This document shows positions 29,020-41,336 of a stretch of DNA of 64,000 nucleotides, piece after piece. Source of the stretch: Lysobacter solisilvae (GTDB taxonomy: Bacteria; Pseudomonadota; Gammaproteobacteria; Xanthomonadales; Xanthomonadaceae); assembly GCF_016613535.2 (NCBI RefSeq), contig NZ_CP071518.1, forward strand, positions 1,426,001 to 1,490,000. Direction: 5' to 3'. The notes below the pieces were generated by a model that saw only the letters and a program-made list of their open reading frames with translations, was not told the DNA's origin and made no database searches. The translations under genes were made by a program, and so were the position numbers. The first letter of the stretch is position 1. The number at the start of each line of letters is the position of its first letter.

Positions 29020-32000
29020 ATGCGTCGTTTCAATCTCTCCGAGTGGGCGCTCAACAACCGGTCCCTGGTCGTCTACGCCATGCTGATGCTGGCGCTGATC
29101 GGCGCCTGGTCCTACCGGCACCTCGGCCAGTCCGAGGATCCGCCCTTCACCTTCAAGGCGATGGTCGTGCGCACGCTGTGGCCGGGCGCCACCGCCGACG
29201 AGGTCGCGCGCCAGGTCACCGAGCGCATCGAGAAACAGCTGATGCAGACCGGCAAGTACGAGTTCATCCGCTCGTACTCGCGGCCCGGCGAATCGCAGGT
29301 GATCTTCATCGCCCGCGACTCCCTGCGCAGCAAGGAGATCCCGGACGTCTGGTACCAGGTGCGCAAGAAAATCGGCGACATCCGGCCCAACCTGCCGCAG
29401 GGCGTCGTCGGGCCGTTCTTCAACGACGAGTTCGGCGACACCTTCGGCAACATCTACGCGCTGACCGGCAAGGGCTTCGACTACGCGGTGCTCAAGGACT
29501 ACGCCGAGCGCGTGGAACTGGAGCTGCAGCGCGCGCCCGACGTGGGCAAGATCGAGCTGGTCGGCCTGCAGGACGAGAAGATCTGGATCGAGGTCAGCAA
29601 CACCAAGCTGGCCACGCAGGGCATCCCTCTTTCCGCGGTCAAGGACGCGCTGGAACAGCAGAACGCAGTCGTTCCCGCCGGCTTCTTCGAGGCGCCGACT
29701 GAGCGCGTGCAGCTGCGCATCACCGGCGCCTTCCAGTCGGTCGAGGACATCCGCAACTTCCCCATCCATTCCGGCGACCGCACGGTCCGCCTGGCCGACG
29801 TGGCGACGGTGACGCGCGGCTTCAGCGACCCGGCGGCGCCGCGCATGCGGTTCATGGGCGAGGACGCGATCGGCATCGCCGTGGCGATGAAGGACGGTGG
29901 CGACATCCTCAAGCTGGGCCAGACGCTGGAGCAGGAGTTCAAGCGCCTGCAGCAGAGCCTGCCGGCCGGCATGGAGCTGCGCAAGGTGTCCGACCAGCCC
30001 GCGGCGGTGCACGAATCGGTGGGCGAGTTCATCCGCGTGCTCGCCGAGGCGGTGGTGATCGTGCTGCTGGTGAGCTTCTTCTCGCTGGGCTTCCGCACCG
30101 GCATGGTGGTCGCCGTGTCGATCCCGCTGGTGCTGGCGATGACCTTCGCCGTCATGCACTACTTCGGCATCGGCCTGCACAAGATCTCGCTGGGCGCGCT
30201 GGTGCTGGCGCTGGGCCTGCTGGTCGACGACGCGATCATCGCGGTCGAGATGATGGCCATCAAGATGGAGCAGGGCTTCTCGCGCCTGAAGGCCGCCAGC
30301 TTCGCCTATGAAACCACCGCATTCCCCATGTTGACCGGCACCCTGGTCACGGCCGCCGGCTTCCTGCCGATCGCGACCGCGGCGTCGAGCACCGGCGAGT
30401 ACACGCGCTCACTGTTCCAGGTGGTGACCATCGCGCTGATCGTGTCGTGGATCGCGGCGGTGCTGTTCATCCCGTACCTGGGCGACCGCATGCTGCCGGA
30501 CCTGCACCAGCCGCAAGCGCCCAAGCCCGGCTCGCCGGTGGCGCGCTGGCATGCGCTGCGCGCGCGCGCCGCCGACCGCTGGCCCGCCTTCGCCGGCCTG
30601 CTGGCACCGCCGGCGCACCACGATCATGCACACGATCCGTACGGAACCGGGTTCTACCTCGGTTTCCGCCGCGTGCTCGATGCCTGCCTGCGCCGCCGCT
30701 GGCTGGTGATCGGCATGACCGTGGCCGCGTTCGTGGCGTCGGTCCTGCTGTTCCGCTTCGTCCCGCAGCAGTTCTTCCCCGATTCCACGCGTGTCGAACT
30801 GATGGTCGACATGGAGCTGGCCGAAGGCGTCTCGCTGCGCCAGACCCAGGAGCAGGCGAAGAAGCTGGAGAAGCTGCTGCAGGGCCACGAGGGGATCGAC
30901 AACTACGTGGCCTACGTCGGCACCGGTTCGCCGCGCTTCTACCTGCCGCTGGACCAGCAGCTGCCGCAGGCCAATTTCTCGCAGTTCGTGGTGCGGGCGA
31001 AGGACACGCAGGCGCGCGAGACGCTGCGTGAGTGGCTCATCGCGAAAGTCGCGCCGCAGTTCCCGGAGCTGCAGTTGCGCGTCACCCGCCTGGAGAATGG
31101 CCCGCCGGTCGGTTATCCGGTGCAGTTCCGCGTATCGGGCGAGCACATCGACCGCGTGCGCGCGCTGGCCAGGCAGGTCGAGGCGAAGGTGCGCGAGAAC
31201 CCGAACGTCGCCAACGTGAACCTGGACTGGGACGAGCCGAGCAAGGTGGTGAAGCTGGTCGTCGACCAGGACCGCGCCCGCGCGATGGGCATCAGTTCGG
31301 CGCAGCTGGCCAGCTTCCTGTCCGGCTCGCTGTCGGGGCTGAGCGTGAGCACGTACCGCGAAGGCAACGAGCTGGTGCAGATGCTGCTGCGCGGGCCGGA
31401 AGACGAGCGCGCACGCATCGACCTGCTGGGCAGCCTGGCCGTGCCCACCGCGAGCGGCAAATCCGTGCCGCTGGCGCAGATCGCGCGGCTCGACTACGTG
31501 TTCGAGGATGGCGTGATCTGGCATCGCGACCGCCTGCCCACGGTCACCGTGCGCGCCGACATCCGCAACAAGCTCACCGCCCCGACCGTCGTGGCGCAGA
31601 TCCTCCCCACGCTGGAGGACGTCCGCGCGCAGCTGCCCGAGGGCTACCTGCTCAGGACCGGCGGCACCGTGGAGGATTCGGCGCGCGGGCAGAACTCGAT
31701 CAACGCCGGCATGCCGCTGTTCCTGCTGGTGGTGGTGACGCTGCTGATGCTGCAGCTGCGCAGTTTCTCGCGCACGATGCTGGTGCTGCTCACCGCGCCG
31801 CTGGGACTGATCGGCGTGACCTTGTTCCTGCTGGTGTTCCGCGTGCCGTTCGGCTTCGTCGCGATGCTCGGCACGATCGCGCTGGCCGGCATGATCATGC
31901 GCAACTCGGTGATTCTGGTGGACCAGATCGAGCACGATATCGCCGCCGGCGCCGACCGCTGGCACGCCATCATCGAAGCCACCGTGCGCCGCTTCCGGCC

Positions 32001-32214
32001 GATCGTGCTGACCGCGCTGGCGGCGGTGCTGGCGATGATCCCGCTCACCCGCTCGGCCTTCTTCGGACCCATGGCGGTGGCGATCATGGGCGGACTCATC
32101 GTCGCGACCGTGCTGACGCTGTTGTTCCTGCCGGCGCTCTATGCGGCGTGGTTCAAGGTGAAGCCGTCGCCGTCGCCGTCGGCACCGCCGCCGCACGCGT
32201 CGGCCGCGCATTGA
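29020..32214 (+). CDS. RND multidrug efflux transporter, inner-membrane permease
   Basis: Proton-driven trimeric pump of the AcrB/MmpL superfamily (HAE1-like), 1064 residues. TM1 starts at residue 13; the large periplasmic loops, the TM4 proton-relay stretch LGLLVDDAIIAVEMMA near residue 400 and the second-half block MLGTIALAGMIMRNSVILV near residue 955 are in place. An unusual His-rich cytoplasmic segment (HHDHAHD, residues 533-539) sits between TM6 and TM7. It follows the adaptor by 173 bp and no outer-membrane gene follows, so the nearby tolC may serve. Substrates are unknown. Confidence 0.93.
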   Translation: MRRFNLSEWALNNRSLVVYAMLMLALIGAWSYRHLGQSEDPPFTFKAMVVRTLWPGATADEVARQVTERIEKQLMQTGKYEFIRSYSRPGESQVIFIARDSLRSKEIPDVWYQVRKKIGDIRPNLPQGVVGPFFNDEFGDTFGNIYALTGKGFDYAVLKDYAERVELELQRAPDVGKIELVGLQDEKIWIEVSNTKLATQGIPLSAVKDALEQQNAVVPAGFFEAPTERVQLRITGAFQSVEDIRNFPIHSGDRTVRLADVATVTRGFSDPAAPRMRFMGEDAIGIAVAMKDGGDILKLGQTLEQEFKRLQQSLPAGMELRKVSDQPAAVHESVGEFIRVLAEAVVIVLLVSFFSLGFRTGMVVAVSIPLVLAMTFAVMHYFGIGLHKISLGALVLALGLLVDDAIIAVEMMAIKMEQGFSRLKAASFAYETTAFPMLTGTLVTAAGFLPIATAASSTGEYTRSLFQVVTIALIVSWIAAVLFIPYLGDRMLPDLHQPQAPKPGSPVARWHALRARAADRWPAFAGLLAPPAHHDHAHDPYGTGFYLGFRRVLDACLRRRWLVIGMTVAAFVASVLLFRFVPQQFFPDSTRVELMVDMELAEGVSLRQTQEQAKKLEKLLQGHEGIDNYVAYVGTGSPRFYLPLDQQLPQANFSQFVVRAKDTQARETLREWLIAKVAPQFPELQLRVTRLENGPPVGYPVQFRVSGEHIDRVRALARQVEAKVRENPNVANVNLDWDEPSKVVKLVVDQDRARAMGISSAQLASFLSGSLSGLSVSTYREGNELVQMLLRGPEDERARIDLLGSLAVPTASGKSVPLAQIARLDYVFEDGVIWHRDRLPTVTVRADIRNKLTAPTVVAQILPTLEDVRAQLPEGYLLRTGGTVEDSARGQNSINAGMPLFLLVVVTLLMLQLRSFSRTMLVLLTAPLGLIGVTLFLLVFRVPFGFVAMLGTIALAGMIMRNSVILVDQIEHDIAAGADRWHAIIEATVRRFRPIVLTALAAVLAMIPLTRSAFFGPMAVAIMGGLIVATVLTLLFLPALYAAWFKVKPSPSPSAPPPHASAAH

Positions 32215-32319
32215 GGCGCTACACGCCGACCATCTGACTTTCCCTTTTCGCGGCCGGGCCGACCTGCGGCTCCCTCCCCCCTCCCGGTTGCCCGGGCGGC
32301 CCGGTTCGCGAACCTCTCC

Positions 32320-32344
32320 GACCTGCGCGCCTGGCGCGCAGGTC
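32320..32344. terminator. Hairpin between the convergent RND and leuB genes
   Basis: Perfect 11-bp inverted repeat (GACCTGCGCGC, 32320-32330, with GCGCGCAGGTC, 32334-32344) and a 3-base loop, with no U tract on either strand. Its place between two 3' ends suggests a bidirectional terminator or 3'-end stabiliser. Confidence 0.5.
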
Positions 32345-32394
32345 CGTCCCGACAGGTCGTGTGATCCCCTCCGTCCCGGTTCCGGCGGTTGCGG

Positions 32395-33483
32395 CTAGTC
32401 GCGCAGTTCCGCCACCTGGCAGTCGCCCTGCAGCTGTTCCAGGACCGCGTGCGCGGCTGCCGTCGTGCCCAGTGGCGGGCGGTCATGGGCAAGGTCGGCG
32501 GTGAGCGCCCCGGCGTCGAGCGCCTGCGACACCGCAGTCTCCACGCAGCGCGCCTCGTCTTCCAGGCGCAGCGAATGGCGCAGCAGCAGCGCCGCGCTGA
32601 GGATGGTGGCGTACGGATTGGCGATGCCGCGGCCGGCAATGTCCGGGGCCGAGCCATGGATCGGTTCGTACAGGCCTACGGTGCCTTCGCCCAGTGACGC
32701 CGAGGGCAGCAGGCCGAGCGAGCCGGCCAGCATGGACGCTTCGTCGGTGAGGATGTCGCCGAACATGTTCTCGGTGACGATCACGTCGTACTCGCGCGGC
32801 CGGGCGATCAGGTGCATCGCCATGGAGTCGACCAGCTGGTGCTCCAGCCTCACGTCGGGGAACTCGTCGCGGACCACGCGCGTGGCTACTTCCCGCCACA
32901 GACGCGAGGTTTCCAGCACGTTGGCCTTGTCGACACTGGTCAGCCGGCCGCTGCGTGCGCGCGCCAACGCGCCCGCGCGACGCACCACGCGCTCCACTTC
33001 GGCGACGCTGTAGGTGCACACATCGCGGGCGAGGTCGGCTTCGCGTCGCTTCTCGCCGAAGTAGATCCCTCCGGTCAGTTCACGCACCACCATCAGGTCC
33101 ACGCCCTGCAGCAGGTGCGGCTTGATCGGCGAGGCGCCGAGCGCGGCCGCGTGCGGGCGCACCGGGCGCAGGTTGGCGTACAGGCCGAGCGCCTTCCGGA
33201 TCGCGAGCAGGCCCTGTTCCGGACGCACGCGCGCGCCGGGATCGGACCATTTCGGCCCGCCGACCGCGCCCAGCAGTACCGCGTCGGCGCCACGCGCGGC
33301 CGCCAACGTCTGCGCCGGCAGTGCATCACCGGTGGCGTCGATGGCGGCGCCGCCGATCAGGCCCTGGGTGAATGCGAACGTGTGGCCGTACCGCTGCGCG
33401 ACCGCCCGCAGCACCTGCACCGCCGCGGCGGTGACTTCGGGCCCGATGCCGTCGCCGGGCAGGACAAGGATCTCAGCATGCAT
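32395..33483 (-). CDS. leuB: 3-isopropylmalate dehydrogenase
   Basis: Oxidises and decarboxylates 3-isopropylmalate to 2-ketoisocaproate with NAD+, the third step of leucine synthesis. 362 residues, full length. PGDGIGPEV at the N-terminus, the substrate stretch [12 protein letters not shown] near residue 137, [13 protein letters not shown] and the metal/NAD region [26 protein letters not shown] are all present. Last gene of the ilv-leu cluster; its start overlaps leuD by 11 bp. Confidence 0.97.
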   Translation of the reverse strand: MHAEILVLPGDGIGPEVTAAAVQVLRAVAQRYGHTFAFTQGLIGGAAIDATGDALPAQTLAAARGADAVLLGAVGGPKWSDPGARVRPEQGLLAIRKALGLYANLRPVRPHAAALGASPIKPHLLQGVDLMVVRELTGGIYFGEKRREADLARDVCTYSVAEVERVVRRAGALARARSGRLTSVDKANVLETSRLWREVATRVVRDEFPDVRLEHQLVDSMAMHLIARPREYDVIVTENMFGDILTDEASMLAGSLGLLPSASLGEGTVGLYEPIHGSAPDIAGRGIANPYATILSAALLLRHSLRLEDEARCVETAVSQALDAGALTADLAHDRPPLGTTAAAHAVLEQLQGDCQVAELRD

Positions 33484-34090
33484 GGGTGGCGGGCTCCGGT
33501 TGCAGGTAGGTCAGGTGCCGGCGCGCGGCCTCGAAAGCGCTGATCGCGTCGGCCTGCCGCAGCAGGTAGCCGAACTGGTCCACGCCTTCGAGCAGGCAGG
33601 TGCGGGCGAATGCGTCGAGCTCGAACGCCACCGCCGCGCCGCCGGGCAGCGTGACCGTGCCGGCCGCAACATCGATGGCCAGTTCAATGCCGGGCCGCGC
33701 CAGCAGGTCGTCGACGACCGCCTGTTCCAGCACGATCGGAAGCAGGCCATTCTTGAGCGAATTGCTGCGGAAGATATCGGCGATCTGACTGCTGATCACC
33801 GCGCGCAGGCCCAGGTCGAGCAACGCCCAGGGCGCGTGCTCGCGCGAGGAGCCGCAACCGAAATTGCGCCCCGCGACCAGGATGCGTGCACCGGCGTTGC
33901 CGGCCTGGTTGAAGGGAAAGGCCGGGTCGGGGGTACCGTCGGGCAGCCGTCGCCAGTCGCTGAAGGCGTACTGGCCCAGGCCCCTGCGCTCGGTAGTGGT
34001 GAGAAAGCGCGCGGGGATTATCTGGTCGGTGTCGATGTTGCGCTCGGGCAGCACGACAGTGCGCGATACCAGGGAAGTCAGGCCGGACAT
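33473..34090 (-). CDS. leuD: 3-isopropylmalate dehydratase, small subunit
   Basis: Swivelling-domain subunit of isopropylmalate isomerase (with LeuC). 205 residues. The motif [18 protein letters not shown] near the start and [15 protein letters not shown] near residue 75 are diagnostic. GGAG precedes the ATG at 34090. It lies 40 bp after leuC and overlaps leuB by 11 bp. Confidence 0.97.
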   Translation of the reverse strand: MSGLTSLVSRTVVLPERNIDTDQIIPARFLTTTERRGLGQYAFSDWRRLPDGTPDPAFPFNQAGNAGARILVAGRNFGCGSSREHAPWALLDLGLRAVISSQIADIFRSNSLKNGLLPIVLEQAVVDDLLARPGIELAIDVAAGTVTLPGGAAVAFELDAFARTCLLEGVDQFGYLLRQADAISAFEAARRHLTYLQPEPATHAC

Positions 34091-34130
34091 GTTCAGGGTC
34101 TCCGGTGGCGGGAAGTCAGTGGCGCGCGGC

Positions 34131-35543
34131 TCATGCCGCCGCCGTCGCGAGGAACGTGCGCGGGTCGGTGACCTCGCCGGTGACCGCGCACACGGCCGCG
34201 GTCAGCGGCGAGGCGAGCAGGGTGCGTGCGCCCGGACCCTGTCGCCCTTCGAAATTGCGGTTGCTGGTCGACACCGCCAGTTGCCCCGGCCCGACCAGGT
34301 CGCCGTTCATGGCGATGCACATCGAGCAGCCCGGTTCGCGCCATTCGGCGCCGGCCTCGCGCACGATGCGGTCGATGCCTTCGGCCTCCGCCTCCCGCTT
34401 GACCTGCTCGGAACCGGGCACCACCAGCATGCGCACGCGCGGGTGCACGCGACGGTCGCGCAACACGCCGGCCGCGGCGCGCAGGTCGCTCAGGCGCGAA
34501 TTGGTACAGCTGCCGATGAACACCACGTCGACCAGGCGTCCGGCCAGCGCCGCGCCGGCCTCCCAGCCCATGTAATGGCGGGCCTTGGCGACGTCCTCGT
34601 CGCCGTCCGCCGGCACGCGGCCGTCGACCGGCACGACCTGGCCCGGATGCGTGCCCCAGCTGAGCGTGGGCGCCACGTCGCGCGCATCGATGTGGACTTC
34701 GCGGTCGAACTGCGCGCCGGGGTCGCTGTGGAACTGGCGCCAGTACGCCACCGCGCGCGCGAACGCGTCACCCCGTGGCGCGCGCGGCGTATGCGCGAGA
34801 TAGTCGAAGGTGACCTGGTCGGGTGCGATCAGACCCGCGCGTGCGCCGGCCTCGATCGACATGTTGCACACCGTCATGCGTTCTTCCATCGACAGCGCGC
34901 GCACGGTGGAGCCGCGGTACTCGATCACGTGCCCGGTGCCGCCGTTGACGCCGATCACCCCGATCACGTGCAGGACCAGGTCCTTGGCCGTGACCCCTGG
35001 CCCCAGCGCGCCGTCGATGTTCACCGCCAGGGTGCGCGGCTTGCGCTGCAGGAGGCATTGCGTGGCGAGCACGTGCGCGACCTCGCTGGTGCCGATGCCG
35101 AAGGCCAGCGCGCCGAACGCGCCATGGGTGGCGGTGTGGCTGTCGCCGCAGACGATGGTCATGCCGGGCTGGGTGAGTCCCAGTTCCGGTCCGATGACGT
35201 GGACGATGCCGCGATGGGGGCTTTCGAAGTCGAACAGCTCGACACCGAAACGCGCGCAGTGGCCCCGCAGCGTCTGGACCTGCGCCCGCGCCTGTTCACT
35301 CGACCAGGACAGCCGGCCCGACGCATCGGCCGGCAGCGTGGGCGTGGCGTGGTCGAGCGTGGCCTTGGTGCGGGCAGGTTGGCGCACCGGCAGGCCGCGG
35401 GCGTCGAGTTCGGCGAAGGCCTGCGGCGAGGTCACTTCATGCACCAGGTGCAGGTCGACGTAGAGGACCGCGGGCGCGTCGGGGCGTTCGGGCGCGACCA
35501 GGTGCGCGTCCCAGAGCTTGTCGAGCAGGGTTCTGGCAGACAT
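34131..35543 (-). CDS. leuC: 3-isopropylmalate dehydratase, large subunit
   Basis: Iron-sulfur aconitase-type subunit that isomerises 2- to 3-isopropylmalate. 470 residues. Cluster ligands are visible in [13 protein letters not shown] near residue 350 and in GCSMC near residue 410; [22 protein letters not shown] near residue 130 is family-specific. GGAGA precedes the ATG. Sits between leuA and leuD in the operon. Confidence 0.97.
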   Translation of the reverse strand: MSARTLLDKLWDAHLVAPERPDAPAVLYVDLHLVHEVTSPQAFAELDARGLPVRQPARTKATLDHATPTLPADASGRLSWSSEQARAQVQTLRGHCARFGVELFDFESPHRGIVHVIGPELGLTQPGMTIVCGDSHTATHGAFGALAFGIGTSEVAHVLATQCLLQRKPRTLAVNIDGALGPGVTAKDLVLHVIGVIGVNGGTGHVIEYRGSTVRALSMEERMTVCNMSIEAGARAGLIAPDQVTFDYLAHTPRAPRGDAFARAVAYWRQFHSDPGAQFDREVHIDARDVAPTLSWGTHPGQVVPVDGRVPADGDEDVAKARHYMGWEAGAALAGRLVDVVFIGSCTNSRLSDLRAAAGVLRDRRVHPRVRMLVVPGSEQVKREAEAEGIDRIVREAGAEWREPGCSMCIAMNGDLVGPGQLAVSTSNRNFEGRQGPGARTLLASPLTAAVCAVTGEVTDPRTFLATAAA

Positions 35544-35602
35544 CGGGATGGTTCTCCAGGCAAGGCGAGTCCGCGCGCAGGCGCGGCGGGAAGGGATGGG
35601 GG

Positions 35603-37199
<1,597 letters not shown>

Positions 37200-37207
<8 letters not shown>

Positions 37208-38453
37208 TCCTTGGTTTGGCGTGGAGGCAGGGAGGAATCGCGTCGGGCGGCGGGCGGCTGCCCGGGTCATCCGCGGACGCGGACGCCACCGGGGCAGCGC
37301 GCGTAAGTCGGCCGCTCTCCATGACACGACGGTGGTTGCCGGACACCGCCGGCACGCGCGGGGATAGTTCGGGCCGCAGCGGCACGACCGTGGTTGCGAC
37401 GGTCGGTACGGCGACGGCTTCACCGGGGGCGCCATCGCGGGTGCGGCGCCGCGGCTTGCGCGGGGCGCGCGGACGCTCGCTGCCCAGCAGCGCGGCCAGG
37501 ACGTCCGCGTCGAGATTGCCGCCGGAAACCACCGCGCACTTGCGGCGCCCGGCAACGCGGCGGCCGGCCGCCAGCGCCAGCGCGCCGGCGCCCTCGGCGA
37601 TGACATGTTCTTCCAGTGCCAGCCGCACCAGCGTCTCGCGCAGCTCCGCCTCGCGCACGATGACGATGTCGTCGAGCAGGCTGGCCAGCAGCCGACGGGT
37701 GATCTCACCGGGCTGCTTCACACGCACCCCATCGGCCAGCGTCGCGGCCGGTTCGCGCGGGCGCAGGTCGCCCCGCAGGGCGCGGGCCATCGCGTCTACG
37801 TTCTCGACCTGCGCGCCAACCACGCGCACGCCCTGCGACTTCAGCGCCAGGGCGACGCCAGCGGCCAGGCCGCCGCCGCCGATCGGCACGATCACCACGT
37901 CCGGCATCAGCGCGGCCAGTTCCAAGCCGACCGTGCCCTGGCCGGCGATGACATCCGGGTCGTCGAACGCGGGCAGCAGGCGATAGCCGTGCTGCACGGA
38001 CAACTCGGTGGCGAAAGCGCGCGCTTCGTCGTAGCTGTCGCCGTGCAGGCGCACGGTCGCGCCCCAGTGCGCGACGCCGGCGATCTTGGTCTGCGGCGCA
38101 CTGCGCGGCATCACGGTGATCGCCGGCAGGCCCAGCCGGTAGGCGGCCCAGGCCAGCCCCTGCGCGTGGTTGCCGGCGGAGGCAGCGATCGTCGGCCGCG
38201 TGTCGCCGCGCTCGCGCGCCGCGAGCAGTGCATTGAGCGCGCCGCGTACCTTGTACGAACCCGTGCGCTGCAGGTTCTCCAGCTTCAGCCAGCAGCCGAA
38301 GCGCTCGGCGTAGTGCAGCGGCGTGGGCAGCAGGTAGCGGCGCAGCCGCGCCTGCGCGGCCAGCAGGTCGCTGGCGCCCACCGTCACCCCGGCGTCCACA
38401 TCGGGGACGGCGGGGGTCGGGTGCACGGGGGGCGGCGCTACGTCGCTGTCCAT
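37200..38453 (-). CDS. ilvA: Threonine dehydratase (catalytic domain only)
   Basis: PLP enzyme making 2-ketobutyrate from threonine, the entry to isoleucine. 417 residues. The PLP lysine is K68 in [27 protein letters not shown] and the glycine loop [10 protein letters not shown] follow. No C-terminal ACT-type regulatory domain is seen: after about residue 330 the chain is Arg/Pro-rich and low in complexity. It thus resembles the short, TdcB-like form, and feedback inhibition by isoleucine cannot be assumed. Within the ilv operon its role is clearly biosynthetic. It starts 3 bp after the ilvE stop. Confidence 0.92.
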
Positions 38454-38456
38454 GGC

Positions 38457-39377
38457 TCAGACCTGCGTCAGCCAGTGCGCCCGCGCCGGGTCCTGCCCGC
38501 GCACGACGCGCCGGTAGGACTGGGCCAGTTCGCGCGTCACCGGGCCTTCGCCGAACACGCGGCCGTCGAGCTCGGTGATCGCCGTGACCTCGGCCGCCGT
38601 GCCGCACACGAAGACCTCGTCGGCGTCGAGCAGCTCCTCCAGGCTCACGGGCCGCGCGCGCGCGCCGGACAGGGCCATGACGGTGTCGCGGGTGATGCCA
38701 GGCAAGGCGTCGGCGTGCTCCACGGCCGTGATCGCGCCGTCGCGCACCAGGAACACGTTGGCGCCGGTGCACTCGACCACGCGGCCCTGCCCGTCGACGA
38801 ACAGTGCCTCGTCGAATCCGCGCTGCCTGGCCTCGTGCTTGGCCAGGATCGAGTTGACGTAGGCGCCGCAGAGCTTCAGGGGCGGCAGCGACGTGGCCGG
38901 GTTGCGCCGCCAGGGGGAAGTGGTCAGCCGCACCCCCGCGCCGGCCAGGTGCACCGCGGTGGCGAAGGTCGCCACCATCAGGTGCTGGCTCACCGCGGCG
39001 ACATCCAGCCCGATGGAACCGGCGCCGCACCAGGCCAGCGGCCGGATGTACGCGTCGCGCAGGTCATTGCGGCGCAGCACGGCCAGCGTCGCCTGCGTGC
39101 ACCGGGCTTCGTCGAACGCGATGCCCAGCAGTTCGCAGCCGCGGCGCATGCGCGCCAAGTGCTCGGGCAGGCGGAACACCGCGCTGCCGCCGTCGGCGGT
39201 GGCGTACGCGCGGATGCCCTCGAACACGCCGCTGCCGTAGTGCATCGCGTGACTGGTCAGCGGCGCGCAGGGCGCATCGGCGTCGACGAAGCGGCCGTCG
39301 AACCACAGCTGTGGCGGCGCGTTGCGAACCACCGGCGCCGCCACCGGGCTGGCGGCGGGAGCCTCGGTCACCGACAC
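38457..39377 (-). CDS. ilvE: Branched-chain amino-acid aminotransferase
   Basis: PLP class IV aminotransferase performing the last step of Leu, Ile and Val synthesis. 306 residues. HYGSGVFEGIRAY near residue 46, the PLP lysine K168 in PPLKLCGAYVNSILAKHEA, then DEALFVDGQGRVVECTGANVF and FVCGTAAEVTAI mark the family. A 20-residue Ala/Pro-rich lead precedes it. The start lies within the 3' end of ilvM (10-bp overlap). Confidence 0.95.
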   Translation of the reverse strand: MSVTEAPAASPVAAPVVRNAPPQLWFDGRFVDADAPCAPLTSHAMHYGSGVFEGIRAYATADGGSAVFRLPEHLARMRRGCELLGIAFDEARCTQATLAVLRRNDLRDAYIRPLAWCGAGSIGLDVAAVSQHLMVATFATAVHLAGAGVRLTTSPWRRNPATSLPPLKLCGAYVNSILAKHEARQRGFDEALFVDGQGRVVECTGANVFLVRDGAITAVEHADALPGITRDTVMALSGARARPVSLEELLDADEVFVCGTAAEVTAITELDGRVFGEGPVTRELAQSYRRVVRGQDPARAHWLTQV

Positions 39378-39604
39378 GGCGACACCTCCACGGCGAGGCA
39401 GTCGTAGAGCTTGGCCAGCTGGCTGCGCAGGGTTTCGGGTTCGCGCTCGCTTTCCACGGTCATGCGCAGGTGCCAGCGGTCGCCGTCGGCCTGGGCTTCG
39501 CCATCGACGCTGATCGGCTGGAAGCCACGACGTTCGGCGGTGCCCAGTACCCGGGCCAGGGCGCCTTCGGCCTGGCGCAGGGTCAGTTCAAGCTGGTATC
39601 GCAT
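39368..39604 (-). CDS. ilvM: Acetolactate synthase small regulatory subunit, ACT domain (IlvM-like)
   Basis: 78-residue single ACT domain ([20 protein letters not shown] opens it; a second strand-helix follows with RMTVESEREPETL). Its place directly after ilvG identifies it as the small subunit of acetolactate synthase isozyme II. The ATG at 39602-39604 lies inside the 3' end of ilvG (17-bp overlap). Small IlvM subunits activate the large subunit and usually confer little valine sensitivity. Confidence 0.9.
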   Translation of the reverse strand: MRYQLELTLRQAEGALARVLGTAERRGFQPISVDGEAQADGDRWHLRMTVESEREPETLRSQLAKLYDCLAVEVSPCR

Positions 39605-41336
39605 CGGCGTCCTCCTTCTGGTCGTGGGCAGTGGGTGGGTGCGGCGCGACGCCGTCCGCAACCTGCGGATCGAGCATCTGCGCGTTGTTGTGGTTGGGCG
39701 GCACCAGTGGCCAGACGTTCGCCGCCTGGTCGATGGCCACGTGCAGCAGCGCAGGGCCCGGGATGGACAACAGCGCCTGCAGTGCGTCATCCACCTGGTC
39801 GGCGCGCGACACGTGCAGCGCGTGGACTCCGAACGCGGTGGCCAGCGCGCAGAAGTCCGGGTTGTCGGACAGGTCCACCTCGCTGTAGCGCCGTTCGAAA
39901 AACAGCTCCTGCCACTGCCGGACCATGCCCAGCGCCTGGTTGTCGAGCAGCACGATCTTGATCGGCAGCCGGTAGCGCGCGACGGTCGCCAGCTCCTGCA
40001 CGTTCATCAGGAAAGAACCGTCGCCACTGACGCACACCACGCAGGCGTCCGGATCGGCCAGCTGCGCGCCGATCGCCGCGGGCAGGCCGAAGCCCATCGC
40101 GCCCAGTCCGCCGCTGGTGAGATGGCGGCGTGGATGGTCGAACTGCCAGTGCTGGGCCACCCACATCTGGTGCTGGCCGACGTCGCAGCTGACCACGGCC
40201 TGCGGCACTTGCTGCGACAGCCGGCGCAGCAGCGCGGGTGCGTAGACCGTGTCGCCCGGCGCGTCGTAACGCGGGGCGTGTTCGCGTGCGCGTTGCAGGC
40301 AGGCGTCGCGCCAGCGCCGGCGCGCGCCGCCGTTGCGGCCGCGCAGCTGCGCGCTGCACGCCGGCGCGAGCGCCTGCAGCGAAGCCCGCAGATCACCGAC
40401 CACCGCGACGTCGGCGTGCCGCAGCTTGCCGACTTCGCACGCATCCAGGTCCAGATGGACCACGCGGGCGCCAGGCGCGAACTCGGCCAGCTTGCCGGTG
40501 GCGCGGTCGTCGAAACGGGCGCCGACCACCAGCAGCAGGTCGCATTCCTGCACCGCCAGGTTCGCCGCGCGCGTGCCGTGCATGCCCAGCATGCCCAGGT
40601 GCAGCGGGTGCCCGGCCGGCAGCGCGCCCAGGCCCTTGAGCGTGAGCACGGTGGGAATCTGCGTGCCCTCGACGAACGTCCGGAACGCCTCGACGGCATC
40701 GCCCAGCGCGATGCCGCCGCCGCCGTAGATCACCGGGCGGCGCGCGTGCGCGAGCAGGGCGGCGGCGGCGTGGTAGCCGCTGGGCGGCGCCCGCGGCACT
40801 TCGTCGACGGCGGCCGGCACGTGCGCCGGCAGTTGCGTCGCGTCGGCCAGCTGCACGTCCTTGGGCAGGTCGATCAGCACCGGTCCGGGACGGCCCGAAC
40901 GGGCCAGCCGGAAGGCTTCGCGCGTCACGTGCGGCAGCTCGTCGACCCGTCGCACCAGGAAGCTGTGCTTCACCAGTGGCAGGGTCATGCCGTACACGTC
41001 GATTTCCTGGAAGGCATCGGTGCCCATCAGCGCGGTGCCGACCTGCCCGGTCAGCACCACCATCGGCACCGAGTCCAGCATGGCGTCGGCGATGCCGGTC
41101 ACCAGGTTCGACGCGCCCGGTCCCGAAGTCGCCACGCAGACGCCCACCCGCCCGCTGGCGCGCGCATAACCGTTGGCCGCGAACGCAGCGCCCTGTTCGT
41201 GCCGCACCAGCACGTGCTTGAGGGTGGCGCCATGCAGGGCGTCGTAGAACGGCATGATCGCGCCGCCCGGATATCCGAACAGCGTGTCCACGCCCTCCGC
41301 GGCCAGTGCCTGCACCAGCCAGGCGGCGCCGTTCAT
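39588..41336 (-). CDS. ilvG: Acetolactate synthase large subunit (isozyme II type)
   Basis: ThDP- and FAD-dependent enzyme making acetolactate and acetohydroxybutyrate, the first common step of Val/Leu/Ile synthesis. 582 residues. The catalytic Glu is E47 in [31 protein letters not shown] follows. The ThDP motif GDGSFLMN.. lies near residue 445 and leads to [18 protein letters not shown]. The ATG overlaps the ilvC stop (ATGA). The frame is intact, unlike the classical frameshifted ilvG of E. coli K-12. Confidence 0.96.
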   Translation of the reverse strand: MNGAAWLVQALAAEGVDTLFGYPGGAIMPFYDALHGATLKHVLVRHEQGAAFAANGYARASGRVGVCVATSGPGASNLVTGIADAMLDSVPMVVLTGQVGTALMGTDAFQEIDVYGMTLPLVKHSFLVRRVDELPHVTREAFRLARSGRPGPVLIDLPKDVQLADATQLPAHVPAAVDEVPRAPPSGYHAAAALLAHARRPVIYGGGGIALGDAVEAFRTFVEGTQIPTVLTLKGLGALPAGHPLHLGMLGMHGTRAANLAVQECDLLLVVGARFDDRATGKLAEFAPGARVVHLDLDACEVGKLRHADVAVVGDLRASLQALAPACSAQLRGRNGGARRRWRDACLQRAREHAPRYDAPGDTVYAPALLRRLSQQVPQAVVSCDVGQHQMWVAQHWQFDHPRRHLTSGGLGAMGFGLPAAIGAQLADPDACVVCVSGDGSFLMNVQELATVARYRLPIKIVLLDNQALGMVRQWQELFFERRYSEVDLSDNPDFCALATAFGVHALHVSRADQVDDALQALLSIPGPALLHVAIDQAANVWPLVPPNHNNAQMLDPQVADGVAPHPPTAHDQKEDADAIPA

